45,181 bases of DNA from Cyanobacteriota bacterium SRBZ.bins.94.201705 (GCA_030549855.1 JAUQQP010000007.1:1-45181), one strand, 5' to 3'. Counted from the first letter of the stretch, positions 7,019-16,165 are shown. Notes: generated from the letters alone by a model not told the origin. Made by a program: numbers and translations.

Positions 7019-10000
7019 ATGAAGAGAATAGTACTGATAACGGGATTTGAAACCTTTAACAGCGGTTTGTATCAGAAGGCGGCACAATTGGCTACGTCAA
7101 GATGTAAGGATTTGGAGGTGGTGGTTTTCAGTGATAGAAGTCTGGAGAGGGAAAGAGAAAAAGTAGAAGCAGCATTGACAAAGGCAGATGTATTTTTTGC
7201 CAGTCTAATTTTTGACTATGAACAAGTGATATGGTTGAAACAGAGAGTAACGCAGATACCCATTCGTTTGGTGTTTGAGTCGGCATTGGAGTTGATGAGT
7301 TTGACGAAAATAGGAGACTTTACCATAGGGGATAAGCCGAAGGGGATGCCCAAACCTATACAATTCATCTTAAGTAAGTTTAGCAATAGTAGAGAGGAGG
7401 ATAAACTGGCGGGTTATATCAGCTTTTTGAAAACAGGGCCAAAACTATTAAAATATATTCCCGTTAAAAAGGTACAAGATTTGCGCAACTGGCTAGTCAT
7501 ATACAGCTATTGGAATGCGGGGGGGGTAGAGAATGTAGCCAGCATGTGTTGGTATTTAGCGGAAAACTATCTGGGGTTGAAGGTGGGAGAGATTCCGCCG
7601 GTGGTAGAAACCCCCAACATGGGTTTATATCATCCCGACTATAATGGCTACTTCACCTCCGTTAAGGAATACCTGCAGTGGTATCAACAGGAAAAGGGGA
7701 ATATCTGCCAGTTGCCAACGGTGGCTATTTTGCTGTATCGCAAACACGTAGTCTCCAAACAGAAATATATACCGCAACTGATTAGACATTTTGAGAAGGA
7801 GGGATTAATTCCCATTCCCATTTTCGTCAACGGGGTGGAAAGTCACGTAGTGGTAAGGGATTGGTTAACCACAGACTATGAGGAAAGTCAGAGAAAGAGG
7901 GGGATTAAAGAAATTCAGTCTCTTAGCAAGGATGCGGTTAAGGTAGATGCCATAGTTTCCACCATTGGTTTTCCCCTGGTGGGAGGCCCAGCTGGTAGTA
8001 TGGAAGCAGGGAGACAGGTAGAAGTAGCCAAACGTATCTTGATGGCTAAAAATATACCCTATTTTGTGGCAGCGCCTTTGCTGATTCAGGATATTTACTC
8101 TTGGGTAAGACAGGGTATTGGTGGCTTGCAGGGGGTGGTATTATATGCCTTGCCGGAGTTGGATGGGGCAATTGACACTGTTGTTTTGGGAGGCTTAGTA
8201 GGGGAGGAGATATATCTAATCCCCGAAAGACTAAAACGTCTGACTGGTAGGGTTAAGAAATGGATTAATCTGCGGAAAAAACCGAAATCGGAGAGAAAGA
8301 TAGCAATTATATTATACGGTTTCCCGCCGGGATATGGTGCCACGGGGACAGCCGCCCTTTTAAATGTACCAAAATCCCTTCACAAGGTGCTAGTGGCTTT
8401 GAAGGAGGAGGGGTATAACGTAGGGGATATTCCCCCTGATGGGGAGACTATAATCCAACAGGTAAAACAGGCAGATGATTTTCTCACCTATAGTCAAAGC
8501 CGGAGAGGGAAAATAGCCACCACCTGCGAGAATACGGTAGATGTAAAGACTTTGGAGAGATGGTTAGGCTATCTTCTGACAAAAAGGATAGAGAAACAAT
8601 GGGGCAATTTAACGGAGACTGGTATTAAGACTTGTGGGGATAAATTTCAAATTGGGGGGGTGAGATATGGCAACATTTGGATTGGAGTACAGCCGCAACT
8701 CGGTGTAGCGGGGGATCCTATGCGTCTCATGTTTGAAAAGGATTTGACACCACACCCCCAATATGCTGCCTTTTACAAGTGGTTGCAAAATGAGTTTCAG
8801 GCGGATGCTATTATTCACTTTGGCATGCATGGCACCGTTGAATGGTTACCTGGTAGTCCTCTCGGTAATACGGGATATTCTTGGCCAGATATACTACTGG
8901 GAGATATACCAAATCTTTACATATATGCCGCCAATAATCCTTCCGAGTCTACCTTAGCAAAGCGGAGGGGGTATGGGGTGTTAATATCACACAATGTACC
9001 ACCATATGCTAGGGCAGGGTTATACAAGGAGTTGATGGCGTTGAGAGACTTAATAAACGAGTATAGGGAGGATACGGAGAAAAATGCCCTTCTGCGGCAG
9101 GATATAATTCAGAAGATAATAGACACTGGTTTAAACAAAGACTGTCCATTTGTAGAGGGGGAAAAACTGGGGATAGAGTTTACGGCAGAAAATGCCCGTC
9201 TTTTCAGCAAAAATGCCCTTGACGAATATTTTGTTCAAGTATACGACTATCTGCTTGTTTTAGAGCAAAGATTGTTTTCTTCTGGTTTACATGTGTTGGG
9301 GGAAAATCCAACAGAGGAGGAAATCAAGTCTTATCTGGAAGCCTACTTCGACGACACTAGTCAACAGGAGGAATTTCAGAGAGAATTAGACAGGAGTGAT
9401 TTGTTTGCCAGGGTGGAGAAAAAGACTAGCAGACAGCAAGAGTTACAAACCCGATTCCAGCAACAACAATTGATTACCGAGTTACTGCTACAGACAAAAG
9501 ACGAGTTAACCAATCTTTTAAGGGGTTTAAATGGAGAGTATATACCACCTGCGCCTGGGGGGGATTTAATCAGAGATGGTGTGGGGGTTTTGCCTACTGG
9601 TCGTAATATACACGCATTAGATCCGTACCGCATGCCTTCCCAAGGCGCCTATTTACGAGGAAGGGAAATAGCCAAGAAGATTATAGCCCAACACTTACAG
9701 GAAAAGGGGGAATATCCTGAAACCGTGGCGGTGATGTTATGGGGGTTGGATGCTATTAAGACTAAGGGGGAATCTATTGGTATTGTACTGGAATTGGTGG
9801 GGGCTGAGCCTGTTAAAGAAGCCACAGGCCGTATTGTAAGATATGAACTAATCCCCTTGGAAAAATTGGGGCATCCTCGCATTGATGTTTTGGCTAACCT
9901 GTCGGGTATTTTCCGTGACACCTTTGTAAATATCATTGAATTGCTGGATGACTTGTTTGAAAGGGCTGCCAAAGCGGAGGAATCCCCCGAAAACAACTAT

Positions 10001-10777
10001 ATTCGCAAGCATTACCTAGAATTGTTGGAAAAAGGAGTAGAAAATCCCACTGCACGTCTATTTTCCAATCCTAGCGGTGATTTTGGTTCATTAGTAAACG
10101 ATCAAATTGTAGACGGCAATTGGGAGTCTCCCGACGAGTTGGCCCAAACCTGGAAGAGACGTAATGTGTTTAGTTATGGTAAAAAGGATAAAGGGGAGGC
10201 ACGTCCTGAAGTATTAGAGAAACTTTTAGCTACCAGTTCAACTGTAGTACAAGAGATAGACTCGGTAGAGTACGGTTTGACAGACATTCAGGAATACTAT
10301 GCCAACACTGGGGGGTTGAAACTAGCGGCGGAGAAGACTAGTGGCAGGAAGGTAACTGCCAAATTCATAGAAAGTTTTTCTAAGGATACCACCCCTCGTC
10401 CCTTGGAGCAAGTATTACGTATGGAGTATAGAACTAAACTACTAAATCCCAAATGGGTGGAAGCCATGGTAAGTCAGGGGAGTGGGGGAGTATATGAGAT
10501 TTCCCAGAGGATGACTGCCTTGATAGGTTGGGGAGGCACAGCTTCTTTCAGGGATAATTGGGTATATCAGCAAGCGGCAGAAACCTATGCCTTGGATGAG
10601 AAGATGGCAGAAAGACTAAGGAAAGCCAATCCCGAGGCATTTCGTAACATTGTGGGGAGGATGTTGGAGGCTTCGGCGAGAGGCTTTTGGCAGGCTGACG
10701 AAGAAACATTGGCGAAATTAAGACGCCTTTACCAGATGACGGAAGACGAGTTGGAGGGGGTTACTTTCAGCGGTTAA
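7019..10777 (+). CDS. Magnesium-chelatase subunit H paralog (BchH/ChlH/CobN family)
   Basis: The 1252-residue product belongs to the large porphyrin-binding chelatase subunit family that, with the AAA+ subunits ChlI and ChlD, inserts Mg2+ into protoporphyrin IX. The N-terminal domain (about 1-150) is shorter than in the main cyanobacterial ChlH, which is near 1330 residues. Family motifs are clear: SYWNAGGVENVASM near 160, IIHFGMHGTVEWLPG near 600, NPSESTLAKRRGYG near 640, and IGWGGTASFRDNW near 1180. The C-terminal LRRLYQMTEDELEGV matches ChlH more than CobN. It is therefore probably a second, BchH-like copy, perhaps used under particular light or oxygen conditions, though CobN-like use cannot be excluded. 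ATG 7019 follows GAAGGGAAA; an in-frame TTG at 7001 is less likely. The gene is monocistronic. Confidence 0.88.
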   Translation: MKRIVLITGFETFNSGLYQKAAQLATSRCKDLEVVVFSDRSLEREREKVEAALTKADVFFASLIFDYEQVIWLKQRVTQIPIRLVFESALELMSLTKIGDFTIGDKPKGMPKPIQFILSKFSNSREEDKLAGYISFLKTGPKLLKYIPVKKVQDLRNWLVIYSYWNAGGVENVASMCWYLAENYLGLKVGEIPPVVETPNMGLYHPDYNGYFTSVKEYLQWYQQEKGNICQLPTVAILLYRKHVVSKQKYIPQLIRHFEKEGLIPIPIFVNGVESHVVVRDWLTTDYEESQRKRGIKEIQSLSKDAVKVDAIVSTIGFPLVGGPAGSMEAGRQVEVAKRILMAKNIPYFVAAPLLIQDIYSWVRQGIGGLQGVVLYALPELDGAIDTVVLGGLVGEEIYLIPERLKRLTGRVKKWINLRKKPKSERKIAIILYGFPPGYGATGTAALLNVPKSLHKVLVALKEEGYNVGDIPPDGETIIQQVKQADDFLTYSQSRRGKIATTCENTVDVKTLERWLGYLLTKRIEKQWGNLTETGIKTCGDKFQIGGVRYGNIWIGVQPQLGVAGDPMRLMFEKDLTPHPQYAAFYKWLQNEFQADAIIHFGMHGTVEWLPGSPLGNTGYSWPDILLGDIPNLYIYAANNPSESTLAKRRGYGVLISHNVPPYARAGLYKELMALRDLINEYREDTEKNALLRQDIIQKIIDTGLNKDCPFVEGEKLGIEFTAENARLFSKNALDEYFVQVYDYLLVLEQRLFSSGLHVLGENPTEEEIKSYLEAYFDDTSQQEEFQRELDRSDLFARVEKKTSRQQELQTRFQQQQLITELLLQTKDELTNLLRGLNGEYIPPAPGGDLIRDGVGVLPTGRNIHALDPYRMPSQGAYLRGREIAKKIIAQHLQEKGEYPETVAVMLWGLDAIKTKGESIGIVLELVGAEPVKEATGRIVRYELIPLEKLGHPRIDVLANLSGIFRDTFVNIIELLDDLFERAAKAEESPENNYIRKHYLELLEKGVENPTARLFSNPSGDFGSLVNDQIVDGNWESPDELAQTWKRRNVFSYGKKDKGEARPEVLEKLLATSSTVVQEIDSVEYGLTDIQEYYANTGGLKLAAEKTSGRKVTAKFIESFSKDTTPRPLEQVLRMEYRTKLLNPKWVEAMVSQGSGGVYEISQRMTALIGWGGTASFRDNWVYQQAAETYALDEKMAERLRKANPEAFRNIVGRMLEASARGFWQADEETLAKLRRLYQMTEDELEGVTFSG

Positions 10778-10779
10778 TT

Positions 10780-10831
10780 GGGGGGGAAGACTTACAAAAT
10801 AACTCCATCATCCCCACCCCCCTTTTTTTTT
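10780..10831 (+). terminator. Putative intrinsic terminator of the ChlH paralog
   Basis: A run of G at 10780-10786 can pair with CCCCCC at 10817-10822 and is followed at once by nine T (10823-10831). The loop is long, about 30 nt, so the hairpin is not ideal, but the position just past the stop codon fits. Confidence 0.45.
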
Positions 10832-10999
10832 GTTGTATTTGGCTATCCGTTTTGACAGTTATTTGATAACCAACCCATTGTTGTTTCCATTTCTGCTACC
10901 CTTTTGTCTGTCTGACTTACTGCCGCGGCTGCCTTTGCCGATAATAATCCATGACAAACTTGCAGAAATAGGATAGAGGCGGTTTATCGTTTTTTGGAA
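10832..10999. other. Spacer before the decayed membrane-protein locus
   Basis: No gene is recognised. All frames carry stops. The stretch joins the terminator of the ChlH paralog to the small open frame at 11000 and may include degraded sequence of the same locus. Confidence 0.4.
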
Positions 11000-11131
11000 A
11001 TGCCGATGGCCAATAGATTGCAGATGCTTTTAGAATACTTCTACAACTACCGTCAGTTTTCTTGTGTTTGGTTAGCCACTCTGGTGGTTGTGATTTTTGT
11101 GGGGGTTGTCTGTCATTATCCAAAGAGATGA
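11000..11131 (+). CDS. Small single-helix membrane peptide or gene remnant
   Basis: A 43-codon frame beginning ATGCCGATGGCC ends with TGA at 11129-11131. The sequence is a short polar N-terminus with FYNYRQ, one hydrophobic helix (WLATLVVVIFVGVV) and a basic HYPKR tail. The frame is open further back to 10955 without a better start. Its stop overlaps, as ATGA, the ATG at 11128 that begins the decayed membrane-protein gene, which suggests that the two were once translationally coupled. It may be the C-terminus of a decayed upstream gene. The family is not recognised. Confidence 0.3.
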   Translation: MPMANRLQMLLEYFYNYRQFSCVWLATLVVVIFVGVVCHYPKR

Positions 11132-12626
11132 AATTGAAGTTTTTTCATTCTCTCCCTCCTAGAGAATAAGTGGATTAACCGTGGGGAGATTATAAGTCTT
11201 CTCTTGTTTCTATCATTTTTTTCCTATCTAATTTTATACGGAGAGTCCCTTGCTTATCATGATAACTCGCAGTTCACCCTCTTCCCCCTGAAAGGAGATT
11301 TTTTTGTGTTTCCTATTTGGCCTTATGTTGCAGATTTTGGCCTTTAGGACTACAGGGATATAATCTCATAAGTCTATTATCTCCTCCCCCATTTGCCTTC
11401 CATTTGTTTTCGGTTTTCCAGTTGTTTGTTACTGCCGCTGCCTGCTATTTTTTTCTGTTGAATGTTAACCCAGTATACCTGCTTTTATCAATAATAGCAA
11501 CTTTCACCACGCCCTCGTTTGGGATTTCATTTTTTGGGTTAATGTTTCCTGAGAGAAATGTGATATTTTGGTTGGCATTATTCCCCCTTTCCTTTGGCAG
11601 ATATTTGTATGCTACAAAGCGTCTTCTGTTTGCAAGACTTCCCCTTATTTCTCCTCAGTTTATACTCCCCTATAAGTAGCCCGTTTTTTGGCTAATTTCT
11701 GGATGAAAAGGGGGACGAAATTGGGAGGTAACAGCAAGAAGATTGTGGCTTTTTCACAATAAAACTGGCTGTAAATTCTTGTTTTATTCCAGGTTTGGGT
11801 TTTCCAGGTTTTGTTTATCTACTATGTATACGGTTTAGGGAAAAATACTTATGGCCTCACGGAAATAAAGGGGATATTGTGGACTTTAGCCGCCTCCTTA
11901 AAGAATAACCTGTTGCTGTGTATCTTTCTTATTTATTTGCCAATAAAAATGTTGGTAATATCACAGGGCAAATCTCAGCTTAATCCCCTTTGGGATTCCC
12001 TGGCAGTATGCGGTTGACTGCAATTTTTAGCCTATGTAAAATTAGGAATGTTTCGTTGGTATTATATAGCCCCAGTGAATTTTATTGCTGTATTGTATTT
12101 GGCCAAGACGATAACTGCGAATCTAACAACAGCCGAAAACAATTGGCTTATTAGCCTCTTACTGTCTGCAATAATTATAAGCAATCTTCTTCAACCTTCT
12201 GCCTATGCCACACTTGTGCGTAAAAAGGATATTGATTTTAGGCTAAAACCTGCCGAATTTATAGAGGAATACCCTAGGTATAAAGAAGGCACATCTTTGT
12301 TTTTACCTGCTAAAATGAATCCGGGCGCCCCTGGCTAGTACATGGGGGAATTTGCTGCTTTTTTAGAGTATAAGGGAATCCCCGTTTTGTCTCTGGATAA
12401 CTATAGGAATACCAACACAAAAAAGCCAATTTTGGTGAAAGGAGAGGAAAACTACACCAATAATCTATGGGGGCAGTATATAAGATTTATATGCTTACAA
12501 CAATACCAGCCTTCTTCTGGAGATTTATTTGTTATCTTACCGCCTAATGCCATGATATTTTACCCAGAATTTAGCCAACATGTGTGGGGAGATGATATTA
12601 GGAATTACAGCCAAAATACCGTCTAA
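11128..12626 (+). pseudogene. Decayed polytopic membrane protein gene
   Basis: Protein-like sequence continues across three reading frames with several lesions. The segments are 11128-11166 (start MKLKFF, closed by TAA 11167), 11162-11344 (closed by TAG 11345), 11317-11676 (closed by TAG), a scrambled gap to about 11810, and 11811-12626, which is interrupted in frame by TGA 12015-12017 and TAG 12336-12338. The segments give many hydrophobic helices. They share phrases such as HDNSQFTLFP and LMFPERNVIFWLALFP and end in a soluble domain of about 150 residues. The order of helices then C-terminal domain resembles large cyanobacterial membrane proteins of the glycosyltransferase-39 type, but I cannot name the family. 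At least two frameshifts plus three stops rule out simple sequencing error. Confidence 0.75.
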
Positions 12627-12701
12627 TCCTTCATTACAAACCGGGCAAGGGGGTGGTATAATGCCCACATTTCCCTAGGAGAATAGAGGGGATATGATGG
12701 G

Positions 12702-12727
12702 AAAAAAAAGGGTATTTCATAATACCC
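12702..12727 (-). terminator. Intrinsic terminator of pntB
   Basis: On the minus strand a perfect 7-bp stem, GGGTATT with AATACCC, encloses a 4-nt loop and is followed at once by eight T (plus-strand A-run 12702-12709). It lies about 95 bp past the pntB stop codon. Confidence 0.85.
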
Positions 12728-12820
12728 CCATTCTAATTCCAATTTCAATTCCCCCCATCCCCCTCCAAACAAGCCTCCTTCCTACTAATCCCTAGGATAG
12801 AGACAAACCTTATCTATACA

Positions 12821-14254
12821 TCAGGCGGCGGCTAAAGCAGTGGCGGCTGGCTTGTCTTGACTGAGTTTTTGTCTTAAGGCGGCAACAATGGCATCCACAT
12901 TGGCTTTGGCATCCCCAAATAACATCCTGGTGTTTTCCTTGTAGAAGAGGGGATTTTCAACACCGGCATAACCAGTGGCAAGACTCCGCTTCATGACAAC
13001 ACAAATGCCAGCCTTCCAGACTTCTAACACAGGCATGCCAGCAATAGGACTATCTGGGTCCTCTAATGCGCTAGGATTAACAGTATCATTAGCTCCTATT
13101 ACCAGCGCTACGTCTGTATTAGGAAAGTCCTCGTTTATTTCCTCCATCTCGAAGACGATGTCATAGGGGACATTAGCCTCTGCTAATAATACATTCATGT
13201 GACCGGGGAGACGGCCAGCAACAGGGTGGATAGCAAAACGGACATTTATCTCCCTTTCCCGCAGTATAGCAGCGATTTCGGAGACACCGTGTTGTGCCTG
13301 GGCTACAGCCATCCCGTAACCTGGGACGATGATAACACTTTTGGCGTTGAGGAGCAAGTCTACAACTTCTTCTACATTGGTGGGGGTAACTTCGCCACTG
13401 GCTTGTTGTTTGCTGGCGACAACATTTACCCCCTCGCCAAAGCCGCCAAGGATAACGCTGATAAAGGAGCGATTCATGGCCCTACACATGATATAACTGA
13501 GGATAGCACCACTGCTGCCCACCAAGGCGCCGGTGATAATCAGCAAGTCGTTATTCAGCATAAAACCTGCGGCGGCGGCTGCCCAACCGGAATAACTGTT
13601 TAACATGGAGATAACCACAGGCATATCTGCACCACCAATAGCGGCAACCAGGTGGATTCCCAAGACGCCGGCGATGGCTGTCATGATTAAGAGGGGTTGT
13701 AAACCAGCAGAGGTATACAGGAAAAGATAACCCAGATATACCACCGCCGCCAACATAGCCAGGTTGAGGAGGTGTCTAGCCGGCAACAATAGGGGTTTAG
13801 AAGGTATGATTGCCCGCAGTTTCCCAAAGGCTACAACTGAACCGGTAAAAGTAACTGCCCCAATGGCAACCCCCACATAGATTTCTACCTGGTGGATGAA
13901 GGCTTCTGCGCCGGTTAGACTAGAATCTGGGTTTAGATAGTTGCCTATCCCCACCAACACGGCGGCTAATCCCACAAAGCTGTGTAGCATTGCCACCAAT
14001 TCCGGCATAGCCGTCATGGCTACCCTACTGGCCACAATTGCCCCTATAATTACAGCGGGTATTATAACGGCCACTAGGAGTTTATAATTGGCCACTTGGG
14101 GGTTGAAGGCTGTAGCCACAAAGGCTATTAACATGCCGATGGTACCATAGATGTTTCCTCGTTTTGCTGTCTCCTGTTGCGACAACCCGGAGAGACTGAG
14201 GATAAAAAGGGCACTAGCGGCTATGTAGGCTACTGTAATCAAATTGTCCCTCAT
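12821..14254 (-). CDS. pntB: NAD(P) transhydrogenase subunit beta
   Basis: PntB forms the membrane channel (domain II) and the NADP(H)-binding domain III of proton-translocating transhydrogenase, which couples hydride transfer from NADH to NADP+ to the proton gradient. The product is 477 residues, close to the bacterial subunit. It has about nine membrane helices to residue 265, then the Rossmann-like domain III with [16 protein letters not shown] near 308, ADP-ribose contacts around [19 protein letters not shown], and [12 protein letters not shown] near 393. The partner pntA is not in the window upstream or downstream. pntB is divergent from dedA across a 281-bp spacer and ends in a clean terminator. 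Confidence 0.96.
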   Translation of the reverse strand: MRDNLITVAYIAASALFILSLSGLSQQETAKRGNIYGTIGMLIAFVATAFNPQVANYKLLVAVIIPAVIIGAIVASRVAMTAMPELVAMLHSFVGLAAVLVGIGNYLNPDSSLTGAEAFIHQVEIYVGVAIGAVTFTGSVVAFGKLRAIIPSKPLLLPARHLLNLAMLAAVVYLGYLFLYTSAGLQPLLIMTAIAGVLGIHLVAAIGGADMPVVISMLNSYSGWAAAAAGFMLNNDLLIITGALVGSSGAILSYIMCRAMNRSFISVILGGFGEGVNVVASKQQASGEVTPTNVEEVVDLLLNAKSVIIVPGYGMAVAQAQHGVSEIAAILREREINVRFAIHPVAGRLPGHMNVLLAEANVPYDIVFEMEEINEDFPNTDVALVIGANDTVNPSALEDPDSPIAGMPVLEVWKAGICVVMKRSLATGYAGVENPLFYKENTRMLFGDAKANVDAIVAALRQKLSQDKPAATALAAA

Positions 14255-14363
14255 GATTCTTCTCTCTAGTCTGGTTGGGTAAACCCGATACTTTTAGGGT
14301 ATTCAATTTCTTCGCCGTGAATCATTAAGAATGGTTGAAAAAGATTTGTATTTGTTGATGTGT

Positions 14364-14380
14364 GGGTGGGGTGGGGTGGG
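14364..14380 (+). other. G-quadruplex-forming motif
   Basis: Four G-runs of 3, 4, 4 and 3 are separated by single T bases (GGG T GGGG T GGGG T GGG). One-nucleotide loops give the most stable parallel quadruplexes. It is on the dedA coding strand, 155 bp before the start codon and 11 bp before the decamer array. Confidence 0.8.
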
Positions 14381-14390
14381 TAGTGGTAAA

Positions 14391-14525
14391 CCGTCATAAC
14401 TTGTCGTAACTTGTTATAACTGGTTATAACCCGTCCTATTATGACTTGTCATAAGTTGTCATAACTTGTTATAACCTGTCATAACCTGTCATAACCTGTC
14501 ATAACTTGTTATAACTTGTAACAGC
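14391..14525 (+). repeat. Tandem array of a 10-bp unit, consensus YTGTYATAAC
   Basis: Units begin at 14391, 14401, 14411, 14421, then a 15-bp irregular unit at 14431, then 14446, 14456, 14466, 14476, 14486, 14496 and 14506, with a decayed last unit at 14516. Eleven units match the consensus closely and three consecutive ones (14476-14505) are identical. Several contain the palindrome GTTATAAC. A 10-bp period is about one helical turn, so every unit faces the same side of DNA. The array ends 10 bp before dedA. It is not CRISPR: the units are too short and have no spacers. Confidence 0.9.
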
Positions 14526-14535
14526 TGGTGGGCTC

Positions 14536-15153
14536 ATGGAATTGTTATCATTGGAGCAGATTAAGGAGATAGCACATCAATACGGCTACTGGGCGGTTTT
14601 TGCCGGCATTGCCATTGAGAATACTGGCATTCCCATCCCGGGGGAGACTATTACTATTGTGGGGGGTTTCCTTGCTGGTAGTGGCGAGTTAAACTACTGG
14701 CTGGTGTTGATAACGGCTATTGCTGGTGCGGTTACGGGGGATAATTTTGGTTATTGGCTGGGGAGGATTGGTGGCTGGGAGTTTTTGTTGAAACTGGTGC
14801 GTTTCTTCCGATTGCCAGAAGAGGAGGTGAAGGCTGCTAAGGAGAGATTTCAGGAGAATGCGGCAAAAGCTGTCTTTTTTGGCCGTTTTATCACTATTTT
14901 ACGCATTTTTGCTGGGCCTCTTGCGGGAATAGTAGAAATGCCCTATTGGCAGTTTTTGTTATGTAATTTCTCTGGTGCGGCTTTATGGGGTACAACTGTT
15001 GTATCCCTCTCTTACTTTCTAGGGAGAATAATACCCTTGCCGAAACTGGTGGCCCTATTTGCCCAGTTTGGTATAATAGCCCTACTGTTGGCCATTGCTT
15101 GGCTGGTATTACCTGTGTGGTGGAAGTATTATAAAGCCAAAAGGGTGGGATAG
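14536..15153 (+). CDS. DedA-family (VTT domain) membrane protein
   Basis: DedA proteins are multispanning membrane proteins linked to phospholipid (undecaprenyl phosphate or phosphatidylethanolamine) translocation and membrane homeostasis. The 205-residue length fits. The family motif ENTGIPIPGETI lies near residue 28, GDNFGYWLGR near 69 and FFGRFITILRIFAGPLAG near 113, keeping the paired arginines and the glutamate. About five hydrophobic segments are visible. The start ATG has only a weak GGTGGG upstream and the decamer array reaches almost to it. The stop codon abuts the convergent CYTH gene with no gap. The exact lipid substrate is unknown. Confidence 0.92.
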   Translation: MELLSLEQIKEIAHQYGYWAVFAGIAIENTGIPIPGETITIVGGFLAGSGELNYWLVLITAIAGAVTGDNFGYWLGRIGGWEFLLKLVRFFRLPEEEVKAAKERFQENAAKAVFFGRFITILRIFAGPLAGIVEMPYWQFLLCNFSGAALWGTTVVSLSYFLGRIIPLPKLVALFAQFGIIALLLAIAWLVLPVWWKYYKAKRVG

Positions 15154-15624
15154 TTAGACTCCCCATCTTTTGAAGGGGTTGTTTACTAGATTCACATTAT
15201 AATAACGGGGGTCATCGGTTACTTCCTCGCCAACCCATTGTGGTAAGGAAATTTCTTGGGATTCATCTTCTAATTCTACCTCGGCAAGGACTAAACCCTC
15301 ATTTTCTCCCAGGAAAACATCCACCTCCCACACCAGACCATTTTCCTCCACTTTGTAGCGTTTTTTCTCAATTAGGGGAGGAGTACACAAAAAGTCTAAC
15401 ATTTCCTGGGCGTCTTTGAAGGGAATGGGGTATTCGTATTCCAGACGGGTGTTGCCTATAGTTTTACCTTTGATGGTAAGAAACCCCTGATTTCCCACCA
15501 GTCTTACTCTTACGGCAGTCTCGTTGTTGGTGTTAATATACCCCTGACGATATAATACCCCACCGGCGGGCGGCTGCCACAGGGCCTTTTTCACCAAAAA
15601 TTTCCGTTCGATTTCTTTAGCCAT
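15154..15624 (-). CDS. CYTH-domain protein (triphosphate tunnel metalloenzyme)
   Basis: The CYTH fold is an eight-stranded tunnel that binds triphosphates and divalent metal, as in triphosphatases and class IV adenylate cyclases. The 156-residue product is a single domain of usual length for bacterial members. The N-terminal EIERKFLV signature is at residues 4-11. Alternating charged strand motifs follow: RQGYI, VRVRL, LTIKGK, EYEYPI, KKRYKV, WEVDVFLG and LAEVELED. All the expected acidic and basic tunnel residues appear present. Inorganic triphosphatase activity is the commonest in cyanobacteria, but this is inferred from family. It converges on dedA with zero bases between the stop codons. 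Confidence 0.92.
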   Translation of the reverse strand: MAKEIERKFLVKKALWQPPAGGVLYRQGYINTNNETAVRVRLVGNQGFLTIKGKTIGNTRLEYEYPIPFKDAQEMLDFLCTPPLIEKKRYKVEENGLVWEVDVFLGENEGLVLAEVELEDESQEISLPQWVGEEVTDDPRYYNVNLVNNPFKRWGV

Positions 15625-15646
15625 TGGCTTTCCCTGTCAAATTTCC

Positions 15647-15675
15647 TTGTCAAAATCCTGATTTTATGTTATCAT
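15647..15675 (+). promoter_or_regulatory. Sigma70-type promoter of tRNA-Cys
   Basis: TTGTCA (15647-15652) and TATCAT (15670-15675) are exactly 17 bp apart. They lie 57 bp upstream of the tRNA, allowing a leader of about 50 nt. The pair is divergent from the CYTH start, so the spacer could also serve that gene. Confidence 0.6.
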
Positions 15676-15731
15676 CTTATACCATGGAGCCCAGTGCCGA
15701 GTCTGACCTGCCAGTAGCGACAGCCACCAGT

Positions 15732-15803
15732 GGCGACGTAGCCAAGCGGTAAGGCAGAGGTCTGCAAAACCTCCATTCCCCAGTTCGAATCTGGGCGTCG
15801 CCT
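15732..15803 (+). tRNA. tRNA-Cys (anticodon GCA)
   Basis: The 72-nt cloverleaf has acceptor GGCGACG pairing with CGTCGCC, D stem GCC/GGC, anticodon stem GAGGT/ACCTC with loop CTGCAAA, and T arm CCCAG-TTCGAAT-CTGGG. The discriminator is T, as expected for tRNA-Cys. CCA is not encoded. The gene has its own promoter upstream and a long spacer downstream. Confidence 0.97.
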
Positions 15804-15882
15804 TAGGCAGGCTCTTTTATTTTACAAGAGTTTCTAACCCCTGACGTAGTAAAACCTTATAAAAGTTTCTCAAGAGTTTCTC

Positions 15883-15915
15883 ATTACCCCCTGTTATAAC
15901 CATACGGGGGGTAAT
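15883..15915. repeat. Strong inverted repeat
   Basis: ATTACCCCC (15883-15891) and GGGGGTAAT (15907-15915) form a 9-bp perfect stem with a 15-nt loop, 80 bp past tRNA-Cys. Only a short TTTG follows on the plus strand. It may be a terminator or an RNA structural element. Confidence 0.4.
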
Positions 15916-16165
15916 TTGTCAAGATGGAATAAAAAAATTTTTTATAGGGGTTTTGGAAAAAAAGACATCCTCTGGAGTCTCGGCGTCGCCTTTTTTTACA
16001 CCCCCCAACAGTCAAGACGTTTAGAAAGTGGTCCTGGTTTTCGCCAGTGTAGTTTATTTTTTTATAACAGGAGAAGGATTTTATAACGGTACAACAATTT
16101 TATAATGGGGAAACGGGGGTAAAAATTAACGTCTCTGTAGTGAGAATCGGGGGGTTTTCTGTGCT

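Larger units (their letters stand above)
14255..14535. other. Divergent pntB/dedA spacer
   Basis: 281 bp holding, from left to right, an unremarkable AT-rich 110 bp next to pntB, a G-quadruplex motif (14364-14380) and a 10-bp tandem array (14391-14525) that ends 10 bp before the dedA ATG. No standard promoter is obvious for dedA, so the array itself may hold or control it. Confidence 0.6.

Noticed and set aside
13199-13603. Plus-strand frame inside pntB
   Set aside because: It is antisense to the conserved NADP-binding domain and has no domain of its own.
14391-14525. Decamer array as a CRISPR
   Set aside because: Units are 10 bp, directly adjacent and lack unique spacers; no cas gene is in the window.
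15883-15915. Hairpin as a firm tRNA-Cys terminator
   Set aside because: It is 80 bp downstream and lacks a proper T-tract, so it is listed only as an inverted repeat.
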